A DNA stretch of 64,000 nt from CAVZTX01 sp963778375 (GTDB lineage: Bacteria > Chloroflexota > Ktedonobacteria > Ktedonobacterales > Ktedonobacteraceae). The stretch is from contig CAVZTX010000011.1 of NCBI GenBank assembly GCA_963778375.1, positions 62,001-126,000 on the forward strand, read 5' to 3'. The stretch's first letter is position 1, and each line of letters starts with the position of its first letter. Shown piece after piece: positions 9,172 through 17,555 of the stretch. Both the position numbers and the translations under genes were made by a program. Below the pieces are notes generated by a model that did no database searches, was not told where the DNA came from, and saw nothing but the letters and a program-made list of their open reading frames with translations.

Positions 9172-9537
9172 ATGGCCAAAACAGCAACAAAGCCAGCGAA
9201 ACGGCCAAAGCACGTTCCGCTGCGTAGCTGCATTTCTTGTCGCGAAACCAAGCCAAAGCGTGAACTGCTGCGTATCGTCCGCACACCTGACGGACACGTA
9301 CAGGTCGACGCAACTGGCAAAAAATCCGGACGAGGCGCTTATCTCTGCGCGAAACTCTCATGCTGGGACAACGCCATCAAGAAAAAACGCTTCGAACAAG
9401 AATTTGAACTAACTCTATCCGACGAAGACCGCGCTGGACTCAATGCCTTCATTGCAACTCTACCTAAAGATGAGCCGCTGCAAGAGAAGGCACCCGTCAA
9501 AGAGAAGGTCGGCCGTAAGAAAGCAACCGAGGGGTGA
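9172..9537 (+). CDS. ylxR: YlxR/RnpM-family RNA-binding protein
   Basis: Small basic protein of 121 residues. It carries the YlxR pattern: LRSCISCRETKPKRELLRIVR (residues about 15-35) and GRGAYLCAKLSC (about 56-67). Members are encoded between nusA and infB, and the Bacillus protein binds RNase P. A start far upstream at 8845 would lie inside nusA and give an unrelated N-terminus. GGGAGGAG eight bases before the ATG at 9172 sets the real start. The lysine-rich C-terminus follows the core domain. The L7Ae-like ylxQ gene common in this cluster is absent. Confidence 0.9.
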   Translation: MAKTATKPAKRPKHVPLRSCISCRETKPKRELLRIVRTPDGHVQVDATGKKSGRGAYLCAKLSCWDNAIKKKRFEQEFELTLSDEDRAGLNAFIATLPKDEPLQEKAPVKEKVGRKKATEG

Positions 9538-9913
9538 GATAGTTCCCGCTGTTGCAAATATGAACGCAGTGAGCTATACTGAAGTACAAATACAGTCCAT
9601 CCCAATCCTCTTCGAGGAAAGGGCATATTCAAAACAAACAAACGTATGAGTCATTTTATCTCTACTCGTGACAGAGGCACAGCCCCCCGTTTGGAGGGCA
9701 GTTTTGGCAAGCAAAGGTTTGCGGAGCGACAGCTATGATATATTAACATAGCCCCTACGCCAGAGAGCGCAGACAATACATGCCTGGCACTGCACCAACG
9801 AGGGCCTGTCACTTTCCTTTTGGGGAAGGCGGCAGTCCTTTTTTGTGGCTGTGAAGAGATTTCCAACGCCATTTGTTAGGTGGCGTATATTGCTATAGAA
9901 GGGGGTCTTCTTC
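9538..9913 (+). other. Structured leader region before infB
   Basis: A 376-base gap with no convincing ORF but several hairpins. GCCCCCC/GGAGGGC lies at 9682-9699. A GCAAAGGTTTGC palindrome ends at 9722. The terminator-like hairpin at 9802-9844 comes next, then a short ACGCCA/TGGCGT stem just before the infB ribosome binding site. I found no T-box motif and no riboswitch family that I recognise. Confidence 0.5.
9802..9844 (+). terminator. Intrinsic terminator or attenuator in the infB leader
   Basis: A stem of about 15 pairs, with a few G-T pairs, joins 9802-9817 and 9823-9838. The loop is TTTTG and the stem is followed directly by six Ts (9839-9844). It sits 70 bases before the infB ATG. 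It could end the nusA-ylxR transcript or control read-through into infB. Confidence 0.6.
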
Positions 9914-12403
9914 ATGACGAATACATCTGAATCCCCAGATAGAAATGAGCAGGCGAAACCAACCACTCCGAAACCTCGGACACCCGCTCGCCCAAAAACA
10001 GAGAGCGCCACATCAGGCAGCCAGGATCAGGGAACGCGCTCCGTCACTCAGCGTCGCACAGCATCAAGCACCACTGCTGCACCAGCGGCTCGCAACTCTA
10101 ACGGGTCAGGCAACATAAATACACCTGCTGCTCCCGTCCCTGCGGAGCGCTCAACATCAACTCAGCGCACTAGCGGAACTGCTGCGTCCACTTCGCGAAC
10201 CGCTGGAACTTCTGCACCTGCACCCGCTCAACGAGCATCGGGTACGCATACCGCCGCATCTCCTACAAGAGCCAGTGGAGCTACTGCACCTGCTCAACGT
10301 ATGGCTGGCCCTGGTGGCACTGCACCTGTTTCAAGGCCTGGTGGAACTGGAACGGCAATCCCATCACAGCGAACAGGGAGCGGGACTACCACGCCAGCAC
10401 AACGCACCGGATACTCAACTGGCACTCCCGTACAGCGTTCAGGAGGTCAGGGTACGACGATGCGACCAGGCAGTCGTCCTGGCAGTCCATCACCTGCAGG
10501 CAATCGCCCTGGCGGACAAGTACATCCCGGCACAGCACGGCCTGGAAATCGTCCTGGCACTCCTATGCAGCGTCCTGCACAGCGGCCATCAGAACGACGA
10601 GCCCCTGTGGTGAAAGAGAAACCAACGGGTCCCGTCTCCATACCACCGCAGATTATAGTGAAAGATCTGGCAGACCTGTTGCATACCACAGTCAACGAGG
10701 TCATCCGTGGTCTCATCAAGCACAGCATCTTTGCTAGTATCAACCAGGTGGTCGACTATGACAAAGCAGCGCTCGTCGCACAAGATCTCGGCTTCGAACC
10801 AACGCAGAGCGCACTCACAGTAGCTCCTGCAGTGCAGGGAAGCAAGGGACTTTCAGCCAACGAGACAATGATGGCCACACGCAATGAAGACAACACCGTT
10901 ATTATTCCACCGGTTGTTACCATCATGGGCCACGTCGATCACGGCAAAACCTCGCTGCTCGACACTATTCGCAAAACCAAGGTAGCTGCGGGTGAAGCTG
11001 GTGGCATCACCCAGCACATCGGCGCTTATCAGGTCGAGGTAGATGGCAAGAAAATCACCTTCCTTGATACTCCAGGTCACGAAGCATTCACTGCCATGCG
11101 TGCCCGTGGCGCGCAGGTCACGCACATCGCAGTCATTGTTGTAGCCGCTGACGACGGCGTAATGCCGCAAACCCGCGAAGCCATCGATCACGCCCAGGCT
11201 GCGAAAGTGCCGATTATCATTGCACTGAACAAAATTGATAAGCTAGACGCGAACCCTGACCACGTGAAACAACAGCTCGCGGAGATCGGGGTAGTGATTG
11301 AAGAGTACGGTGGGGATGTCATCTGTGTGCCGGTCTCGGCACGCAAAGGCACAGGTATTGATGACCTGCTGGAAATGATCCTGCTGGTGGCCGAAATACA
11401 AGATATTCGGGCCAACCCGAATCGTCTTGCGACAGGCACCATCATCGAAGCCAAGCTAGAGAAAAATACTGGCGCAACCGCGACCGTACTCATCCAGCAA
11501 GGCACGCTCAAAATGGGCGACAATATTGTGGTCGGTTCATTGTTCGGCAAAGTACGCGCAATGTTCAACGATCGTGGAAAGCGCATCCAGAAGGCACCAC
11601 CCAGCACGCCTGTGAGCATCCTGGGACTGTCCGAAGTGCCTCAGGCCGGTGACCATCTCGAAGCTGTTGCCGACGAACGCACAGCCCGGCAAATGGCTGC
11701 CAGGACCGCGGAGCAGCGCCGCAGTGAGAGCATGCCGCTTGGCCAGGTCAGCCTTGACACCCTCTATATGCAGATGCAGGAGGGCACCGTCAAAGAGTTG
11801 AACATCGTACTCAAGTGTGATGTTCAAGGCTCAGCCGAAGCCATTAAGAATGCTTTGACGAAACTTGGCGAGGAGAATATCAAGGTACGCTTGATCCACG
11901 AGGGTATTGGTAATATTAGCGAGACCGACGTTCACCTCGCTGCTGCCTCTGATGCGATCATCATCGGATTCAATGTCAAAGCCGATGGTGCGGCACTGCG
12001 TCAGGCACAAAAAGAAGGCGTTGATATTCGCTACTACAATATCATCTATAAGCTGACCGACGATATCCAGGCTGCTCTTACAGGCATGTTGGAGCCTACC
12101 TTCCGCGAGGTCATCGAAGGCCACGCCGAAGTGCGGCAAATCTTCAAGGCTGGCAAGAACACCGTGATTGCCGGTTGCCAGATCCTGGATGGCAAACTAA
12201 CCCGTTCTTCGCAAGCACGTATCATGCGCAAAAACGTGAAGGTCTACGACGGCAAAATCGCCTCGCTGCGCCGTGGCAAAGACGACGTACGTGAAGTAGC
12301 CACCGGTTACGAGTGTGGTATCGTACTCAACGATTTCACAGAATTCGAAGAGGGCGATATCATCGAAACATTTGCGCAAGAGCGCGTCAAACCCGGAATG
12401 TAA
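9914..12403 (+). CDS. infB: Translation initiation factor IF-2
   Basis: GTPase that brings fMet-tRNA to the 30S subunit, 829 residues. Residues 1 to about 235 are a low-complexity Thr/Ala/Pro/Gly/Arg linker with repeated QRTSG/QRTG-like units. An IF2_N module follows (about 242-290). The G domain has GHVDHGKTS (about 339-347), DTPGHE and NKIDK (about 439). Domains II, III and IV complete the protein, ending at FAQERVKPGM. AAGGGGG lies about eight bases before the ATG. The N-terminal region is long compared with most bacterial IF-2. A terminator-like leader hairpin lies upstream. Confidence 0.97.
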   Translation: MTNTSESPDRNEQAKPTTPKPRTPARPKTESATSGSQDQGTRSVTQRRTASSTTAAPAARNSNGSGNINTPAAPVPAERSTSTQRTSGTAASTSRTAGTSAPAPAQRASGTHTAASPTRASGATAPAQRMAGPGGTAPVSRPGGTGTAIPSQRTGSGTTTPAQRTGYSTGTPVQRSGGQGTTMRPGSRPGSPSPAGNRPGGQVHPGTARPGNRPGTPMQRPAQRPSERRAPVVKEKPTGPVSIPPQIIVKDLADLLHTTVNEVIRGLIKHSIFASINQVVDYDKAALVAQDLGFEPTQSALTVAPAVQGSKGLSANETMMATRNEDNTVIIPPVVTIMGHVDHGKTSLLDTIRKTKVAAGEAGGITQHIGAYQVEVDGKKITFLDTPGHEAFTAMRARGAQVTHIAVIVVAADDGVMPQTREAIDHAQAAKVPIIIALNKIDKLDANPDHVKQQLAEIGVVIEEYGGDVICVPVSARKGTGIDDLLEMILLVAEIQDIRANPNRLATGTIIEAKLEKNTGATATVLIQQGTLKMGDNIVVGSLFGKVRAMFNDRGKRIQKAPPSTPVSILGLSEVPQAGDHLEAVADERTARQMAARTAEQRRSESMPLGQVSLDTLYMQMQEGTVKELNIVLKCDVQGSAEAIKNALTKLGEENIKVRLIHEGIGNISETDVHLAAASDAIIIGFNVKADGAALRQAQKEGVDIRYYNIIYKLTDDIQAALTGMLEPTFREVIEGHAEVRQIFKAGKNTVIAGCQILDGKLTRSSQARIMRKNVKVYDGKIASLRRGKDDVREVATGYECGIVLNDFTEFEEGDIIETFAQERVKPGM

Positions 12404-12420
12404 ATAACGGTTGTCTGTCC

Positions 12421-12566
12421 GTAGGGGTCAGATTTATCGCGCCCCGTACCTGTTCACACCCAGCAAGGTATAGGGGAGGCGATAACGCATCTCGAACAAT
12501 TAATCTGGTAATAAACGTGGTCATGATTATCAAATGAATTTGTTTTGTGCATGATCTGACCCCCAC
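12421..12566. repeat. 146-bp element of the GTAGGG repeat family
   Basis: The left end GTAGGGGTCAGATTTATC (12421-12438) pairs with the right end, whose reverse complement is GTGGGGGTCAGATCAT (12551-12566). The first 30 or so bases, running on to CGCGCCCCGTACCTGTTC, closely match the right end of the 4733-5030 element read in reverse. The interior is AT-rich and non-coding. It fills most of the infB-rbfA gap. Confidence 0.65.
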
Positions 12567-12607
12567 GGAGATGTCATGAATTGAATAGTTCCGAAAGGAA
12601 CCAATAT

Positions 12608-12988
12608 ATGCCAAATCCACATCGACAAGAAAAACTCGGCGAATTGATTGCAGCCGAAACCAGCGATCTGCTGCGCACCCGCATGAAAGACCCTCGCATC
12701 GGGTTCGCCAGCATCACGCATGTAGAGGTAAGCGGCGACTTACGCCACGCGAAAATCTTCGTAAGTGTTATGGGAAGCGAAGAAGAGCAGAAAGACACCA
12801 TGAAAGCGCTCAAACACGCAACGGGCTTCCTACGCCACGAACTCGCCGGTCGTCTCACTTTGCGCTACATGCCAGAGCTAGTCTTCAAACTCGATACCTC
12901 GATAGTACAGGGAGCGCGTATACTTGAACTCATCAATAAAAGCGAGCAAGAGCATCCGGCAGTCAGCGAGCAACAAATCCATGAGTAG
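12608..12988 (+). CDS. rbfA: Ribosome-binding factor A
   Basis: Cold-shock and 16S maturation factor that binds the 30S subunit. 126 residues from the ATG at 12608, close to the family norm. The KH-like core is clear: the early RQEKLGELIAAETSDLL helix, the DPRIGFASITHVEVSGDLRHA strand block and the C-terminal LRYMPELVFKLDTS with ILELI. A TTG at 12581 is also possible, but AAAGGA at 12594-12599 fits the ATG. It overlaps the next gene by eight bases. Confidence 0.93.
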   Translation: MPNPHRQEKLGELIAAETSDLLRTRMKDPRIGFASITHVEVSGDLRHAKIFVSVMGSEEEQKDTMKALKHATGFLRHELAGRLTLRYMPELVFKLDTSIVQGARILELINKSEQEHPAVSEQQIHE

Positions 12989-14036
12989 TCAAGTCTCTTC
13001 CTCCTCTACACTCGACCAGCAGCTCGATCCAGCCCTGATTGAAGCAGCAATGGCTTTGATAGCACCTGCCCGGCGTATAGCGCTGATTGCTCATGAACAT
13101 CCCGATGGGGATTGCATTGGCTCAGCGCTCGGTTTTGCTCACATCTTGAGCCAGCTCGGAAAAACCTGCATACCGGTCTGCGCCGACCCCGCGCCACGCA
13201 CATTATCATTCCTGCCAGGCATCGATACATTGCAGCACACCCTCGGTGACGAATCCTTCGATCTGGTCATCGCCCTGGACGCCAGTGAATTTCGACGCTT
13301 TGGCCCTATTTATGAGCAGCACTCGTCGTTTCTTGAGCATACTCGCGTCCTCAATATCGATCATCATATCAACACCAATGGCTGCGGCCAGGTCAACATT
13401 ATCGATCCCAAAGCCGCCGCTACCGCCGAAATGATCGTGCTATTTCAGCAGCAGGCGGGATTACCGCTGAATTACGATGCCGCACTCTGCCTGCTTACCG
13501 GGATCATCACTGATACCAGCTCGTTCCAATTCACGAACACCACCCCCCGCACGCTGGAGGTAGGTGCACTCCTGTTAAGAGCAGGAGCCATTCCCGAAAC
13601 CGTGGTACAGCCTATTTATCGCACGCGCCCGCTGGCACAGGAACGCTTCCAGGCCATGATCATCATGAATGCGCATACTGCCTGCGATGGGCACCTGATC
13701 TGGTCACAAGCCACCAACGCTATGCTTACAGCCGCCGGAGCCACTCCCGAAATGGATGAGAATTCCTCTGGCATGCTGCGCGACATTGAAGGTGTCGAAG
13801 TCGCTGCCTTTTTCAAAAACTACGGCGATCCAACCACCACCCGCCTCAGCTTGCGCTCCGCCGCCCCTTACAACGCCGCGGAAATCTGTCGACGTCTCAG
13901 CAATGGAGAGGGTGGTGGTCACGCCCGCGCCGCCGGTGCCACCTTCCACATGCCCATCGAAGAAGCTACTGCTATGGTCATAGCTGCTTTGGAGAAGGAG
14001 ATGTGTGGGAATGAAATGCGTCTCGATGACCCGTAG
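12981..14036 (+). CDS. nrnA: DHH/DHHA1 phosphoesterase, NrnA-like (oligoribonuclease/pAp phosphatase)
   Basis: Predicted to degrade very short RNAs and/or dephosphorylate pAp in the cytoplasm. The DHH domain shows HEHPDGDCIGSALG (metal ligands, about 36-49 of the 351-residue form), LDASE, and the name motif NIDHHIN. The C-terminal DHHA1 domain ends with the substrate-binding GGGHARAAGA loop. The ATG at 12981 overlaps the end of rbfA, suggesting translational coupling; a start at 12924, inside rbfA, is less likely. The rbfA-nrnA-truB order is conserved in many Gram-positive lineages. Its TAG stop is formed by the border of a repeat element. Confidence 0.9.
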   Translation: MSSQVSSSSTLDQQLDPALIEAAMALIAPARRIALIAHEHPDGDCIGSALGFAHILSQLGKTCIPVCADPAPRTLSFLPGIDTLQHTLGDESFDLVIALDASEFRRFGPIYEQHSSFLEHTRVLNIDHHINTNGCGQVNIIDPKAAATAEMIVLFQQQAGLPLNYDAALCLLTGIITDTSSFQFTNTTPRTLEVGALLLRAGAIPETVVQPIYRTRPLAQERFQAMIIMNAHTACDGHLIWSQATNAMLTAAGATPEMDENSSGMLRDIEGVEVAAFFKNYGDPTTTRLSLRSAAPYNAAEICRRLSNGEGGGHARAAGATFHMPIEEATAMVIAALEKEMCGNEMRLDDP

Positions 14037-14110
14037 GGGCCGATTTATCGCGCCCACCGCCGATGTATCGGCCACGGAAGCCCCTCCACCTATTCAGGTT
14101 ATTTTCTTAT
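14033..14110. repeat. GTAGGG-family repeat fragment before truB
   Basis: Begins GTAGGGGCCGATTTATCGCG and contains GGCCACGGAAGCC and a TATTCAGGTTATTTTCTTAT tail. The copy at 44657-44713 has the same parts in the same order, without the internal CGCCCACCGCCGATGTAT block. Bases 14034-14036 are the TAG stop of nrnA. Confidence 0.6.
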
Positions 14111-14157
14111 TTTCGTTAAAATGAGACCAATTGGTCATCCTACTATACATCCTGATT

Positions 14158-15057
14158 ATGAACGGTATTTTCAACATCAATAAACCCACCGGCATGACCT
14201 CACACGATGTCGTGGCAAAAATACGTAAACTACTCAAACAAAAGCGCGTAGGACATGCAGGCACACTCGACCCTGCCGCGAGTGGAGTCCTGCCTATCTG
14301 CGTAGGCCAGGCAACACGTGTCGCAGAATACCTCAGCAAAAGCGGCAAAGCCTATACAGCAGAAATTGTATTCGGCATCGTCACCGACACCTACGACTCG
14401 GAAGGCGCTGTCATTCGCACATCGAGCGTCGAGAATCTCTCTCTTGCACAGATTGAGGAAGCACTACCGCACTTTACCGGCCCGCAAATGCAGCTGCCCC
14501 CACGCTACTCAGCCATCAAACTTCAAGGCCAACCCGCATACAAACGCGTACGAGCAGGCGAGGAAGTATCGTTGGAACCTCGTCCTATCATCATCTCCCA
14601 ACTCAACATTCTCTCCTGGCAGCCATCACGCCTCACGCTAGCTATTGAGTGCAGCAAAGGCACCTATATCCGTTCGCTAGCCTACGACCTCGGAGAATAT
14701 TTGAACTGCGGCGCTTACCTGGATAAGCTGGTGCGCACGCGCAGCGGCCCATTTACACTCTCAGAAAGCATCACCCTGGAACAACTCGCAGACGCCGTCA
14801 CATCAGAAACCGTAGAAAACCATCTCTATCCGCCAGACAAGGTCCTTCAAGACTATCCCGCCCTCGTGCTCGATGCCGTAACTACTCAGCATGTGCAGCA
14901 TGGTAATGCCTTCAAATATGATGCACAGCGAGCATATACACACGCTCAGCTTGCTCGTGTCTACGATGAAGCCGGACATTTTCTAGCTATCGCGGAGTGG
15001 GATGCACAGCAAGAAATTTGGAAACCTAAGAAAGTGTTTGTTGACTCGACGATCTAG
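14158..15057 (+). CDS. truB: tRNA pseudouridine(55) synthase
   Basis: Makes pseudouridine 55 in the T arm of tRNA. 299 residues from ATG 14158. The N-terminus GIFNINKPTGMTSHDVV and the catalytic loop GHAGTLDPAASGVLP, with the catalytic Asp at residue 38, are diagnostic. KGTYIRSLAYDLG (about 165) is the second family block. A TTG start at 14131 would add nine residues with no homologous look. No good Shine-Dalgarno is visible because a repeat element ends just upstream. It belongs to the nusA-ribF cluster. Confidence 0.95.
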   Translation: MNGIFNINKPTGMTSHDVVAKIRKLLKQKRVGHAGTLDPAASGVLPICVGQATRVAEYLSKSGKAYTAEIVFGIVTDTYDSEGAVIRTSSVENLSLAQIEEALPHFTGPQMQLPPRYSAIKLQGQPAYKRVRAGEEVSLEPRPIIISQLNILSWQPSRLTLAIECSKGTYIRSLAYDLGEYLNCGAYLDKLVRTRSGPFTLSESITLEQLADAVTSETVENHLYPPDKVLQDYPALVLDAVTTQHVQHGNAFKYDAQRAYTHAQLARVYDEAGHFLAIAEWDAQQEIWKPKKVFVDSTI

Positions 15058-15117
15058 CTACTCCAGTTCTCCTTTGTGAAATAGAACATTGCCATCTAAC
15101 GGCCCGTATGTTAATCT

Positions 15118-16083
15118 ATGTGCACAACATTAAAGAAGGCTATGTGGAACCTGCAAATCATGGAACTTGTGACAACCATACCATCAGACGAACCAATTGT
15201 AATTACCATCGGGAACTTTGATGGCGTCCATAAAGGACATCTGCGCCTCATGCACGAATTGCATAGTATGGCGCAAGAACTGAACAGTACGCCAGTTCTG
15301 GTTACCTTCTCACCGCACACCCTACAGGTCGTGCGACCGAATATTGACCTGCAATGCCTGACCACGCTGGACGAGAAGCTTGCATTAGCAAAGCACTATG
15401 GTAATATTGCTGATAGCATAGTGATCAAATTTACGCCCGAAGTTGCAAGCATGAGCGCCAATGACTTCATGGAGGAGCTGCGTCATCGTTTTATTATCAA
15501 AGGGATGGTGGTCGGAGCTGATTTTAGCCTTGGGCATAATCGCATGGGTGATATCGCGTTCCTGCAAGCCTATAGTCAGGAACATGACATACGTATCCAT
15601 CCAATCTCTTTGGAGGAGGATGAGCGTTCGCGCATCAGTAGCACGCGCATTCGTTCATTAGTAAAGGAGGGACAGATTGCCGAGGCGAATACACTGCTGG
15701 GACACCCGCTCATAGTCAGTGGCATTGTTGTGCATGGCGACCACCGGGGCAGACTGCTGGGATTTCCTACAGCCAACCTTGCATCTGAGCCGCATAAGCT
15801 CTTGCCCGCCAATGGAATCTATGCTGCGTATGTCAGCGTAGACAAACCATTCACTGAGCACATGTATATGGGGGCCGTTAATGTCGGTGTGCGTCCACAA
15901 TTTAATGGGCAAGAACGTCTTGTAGAGGCCTATCTACTCAACGTACAACTCGATCTATACGACAAGCGTATTACTGTCGATTTCATCGCGCGACTGCGCG
16001 ATGAGCAACGTTTTGAAAGTATTGATGCGCTGAAGGCACAAATGGCTGCCGACGTCGAACAAGCGCGTCAATTTTTACAATAA
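15118..16083 (+). CDS. ribF: Bifunctional riboflavin kinase/FAD synthetase
   Basis: Converts riboflavin to FMN and then FAD. The N-terminal nucleotidyltransferase domain shows GNFDGVHKGH (about 30-39) and the ISSTRIRSLVKEG block. The C-terminal flavokinase domain begins with GDHRGRLLGFPTANL (about 206-220). 321 residues from the ATG at 15118; ATGs at 15142 and 15160 are alternatives, and the last would start just before the conserved region. No FMN riboswitch fits in the 60-base gap after truB. It closes the translation cluster. Confidence 0.94.
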   Translation: MCTTLKKAMWNLQIMELVTTIPSDEPIVITIGNFDGVHKGHLRLMHELHSMAQELNSTPVLVTFSPHTLQVVRPNIDLQCLTTLDEKLALAKHYGNIADSIVIKFTPEVASMSANDFMEELRHRFIIKGMVVGADFSLGHNRMGDIAFLQAYSQEHDIRIHPISLEEDERSRISSTRIRSLVKEGQIAEANTLLGHPLIVSGIVVHGDHRGRLLGFPTANLASEPHKLLPANGIYAAYVSVDKPFTEHMYMGAVNVGVRPQFNGQERLVEAYLLNVQLDLYDKRITVDFIARLRDEQRFESIDALKAQMAADVEQARQFLQ

Positions 16084-16144
16084 ACATCTATCCGTCCTGC
16101 CATCTAGTATCAAGCAGGACGCAGGAGAAGGAAGGCAGAGCAAA

Positions 16145-17086
16145 GTGAAAGCTCGCCAGAATCCACTATCAAAATTTAAATCTTTTTTGCAACGTGCTGT
16201 GAACGCAATCTTTGTGTTTCTTCCATCGAAGCTCCATCCCACACAAGTCGCTCGGCAGCTAGAACAAGCTATGGAAGATAATATCTTCTTACTCGGCGAG
16301 GGTCGGCGGCTGGCACCGAATGTGTATGACATCTTCGTCAGCATCAAAGACCATCAGCAGTTGGCGAACGGCGAGGCCATCCTGAAAAAGGACTGGCAAG
16401 ATCACTTAATCAGTGTGGCAAGACAGCGCCACTACACGTTGCGATCAGTACCTGTGTTGCGCTTGCATGCAAGCAGCGAACTGCGTCCAGGAGTCGTGCG
16501 TGTCGAAGCAGAGTTACTCGACCGTCAGCATATGAGCGGTACCGGAAACGTTGGCGCGGAAGCCGGTATCATGGCGACACAGGCGCTCAGTGCCGAACAA
16601 CTGGCTCAGTTACGTACCCAGTTACCACCAGGACAATCACTGCCCGGCATATCCTCACCCAATGCTTCATATCTAGGTCAACCCGCGCAACCCGTTGGAG
16701 GATCTCCCGGAAGCTCATCCATCGGGAATAGTTTTAGCGCGCCCCCTGGCTCGGTATCGATGCCACCTGCACCAGCCGCCCCAGCCATACCACAGGCATG
16801 GCTCACTATTCGTTTACCACAAGCAAATCAACAGATCTATCGTATAGAAAAACCTATCATTAATATTGGTCGTCAACTTAGTAACGATATTATTGTCGAA
16901 GACAAGCGCGTCTCACGCTATCATGCTCAAATCAAATATCAACCTAATGGACAATTCGCAATCTTTGATCTCGGTAGCACCAATGGCATTACAATCAATG
17001 GCACACCGCATATGCGCCAGCACACCCTACAGAGTGGTGACCGCTTCACTATCGGCAGTTATGATTTCTACTTTGAGCGAAGATAA
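16145..17086 (+). CDS. FhaA-like protein (DUF3662 + FHA domain)
   Basis: 313 residues. The N-terminal DUF3662 domain (about 1-125) has PLSKFKSFLQRAVNAIF and the block KLHPTQVARQLEQAM. A Pro/Gly/Ser-rich linker follows (about 170-215). A C-terminal FHA domain (about 218-313) shows GRQLSNDIIVEDKRVSRYHA and LGSTNGITING, the phosphothreonine-binding signature. Actinobacterial FhaA has this layout and links Ser/Thr kinase signalling to peptidoglycan synthesis. It starts at GTG with AAGGAAGG upstream. It is followed by an FhaB-like protein and FtsW/RodA, so a role in cell-wall synthesis is a reasonable inference. No kinase gene is nearby. Confidence 0.87.
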   Translation: MKARQNPLSKFKSFLQRAVNAIFVFLPSKLHPTQVARQLEQAMEDNIFLLGEGRRLAPNVYDIFVSIKDHQQLANGEAILKKDWQDHLISVARQRHYTLRSVPVLRLHASSELRPGVVRVEAELLDRQHMSGTGNVGAEAGIMATQALSAEQLAQLRTQLPPGQSLPGISSPNASYLGQPAQPVGGSPGSSSIGNSFSAPPGSVSMPPAPAAPAIPQAWLTIRLPQANQQIYRIEKPIINIGRQLSNDIIVEDKRVSRYHAQIKYQPNGQFAIFDLGSTNGITINGTPHMRQHTLQSGDRFTIGSYDFYFERR

Positions 17087-17099
17087 TCCGAGGTAAATA

Positions 17100-17546
17100 A
17101 TGTCTCTAGATGTCTTTTTACTCATCTTACGCTTGCTGTTCATCGTCCTGCTCTACCTCTTTTTAATGCAGGTAGTTATCGCTATTACCCGTGATCTGCG
17201 CAAGACATCTATGGTAAGCGCCGATGCAGTAAACAAAGCACCACCCGTAGTCGGTCACCTGATCGTCGTTGACAGTGGTCCCAGTGCTATATTGCCAGGC
17301 ACGAGCTTTGATCTTATGCCACAAACAACCATCGGGCGTGGCCCTACCAACACTATCCAGCTACCTGATACCTTCATCTCCGCCGAACATACCCGCCTCT
17401 GGCGGCGCAATGGCGAATGGTACGTTCAGGACGCCGGCAGCACAAACGGCACCTATCTGAATAACCAGCCCGCCCGCGAAGTCCTGAAGGCCCGCATCGG
17501 CGATATCATCCAGGTAGGTTTTATTCGCTTCAAACTAGCTCAGTAA
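17100..17546 (+). CDS. FhaB-like membrane-anchored FHA protein
   Basis: 148 residues. One N-terminal transmembrane helix (about 4-28) is followed by a short linker and an FHA domain (about 60-148) with TTIGRGPTNTIQLPDTFISAEHTRL and DAGSTNGTYLNN. This matches actinobacterial FhaB (FipA), which binds phosphorylated divisome partners. It starts 13 bases after the FhaA-like stop and ends nine bases before ftsW, so the three genes are surely one transcript. The phosphothreonine ligand is unknown. Confidence 0.87.
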   Translation: MSLDVFLLILRLLFIVLLYLFLMQVVIAITRDLRKTSMVSADAVNKAPPVVGHLIVVDSGPSAILPGTSFDLMPQTTIGRGPTNTIQLPDTFISAEHTRLWRRNGEWYVQDAGSTNGTYLNNQPAREVLKARIGDIIQVGFIRFKLAQ

Positions 17547-17555
17547 AGGTTTATC

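Noticed and set aside
9538..9913. T-box riboswitch before infB
   Set aside because: A terminator hairpin exists, but there is no AGGGTGGnACCGCG motif and infB is not a usual T-box target.
15058..15117. FMN riboswitch before ribF
   Set aside because: The 60-base gap is too short and lacks the conserved RFN blocks.
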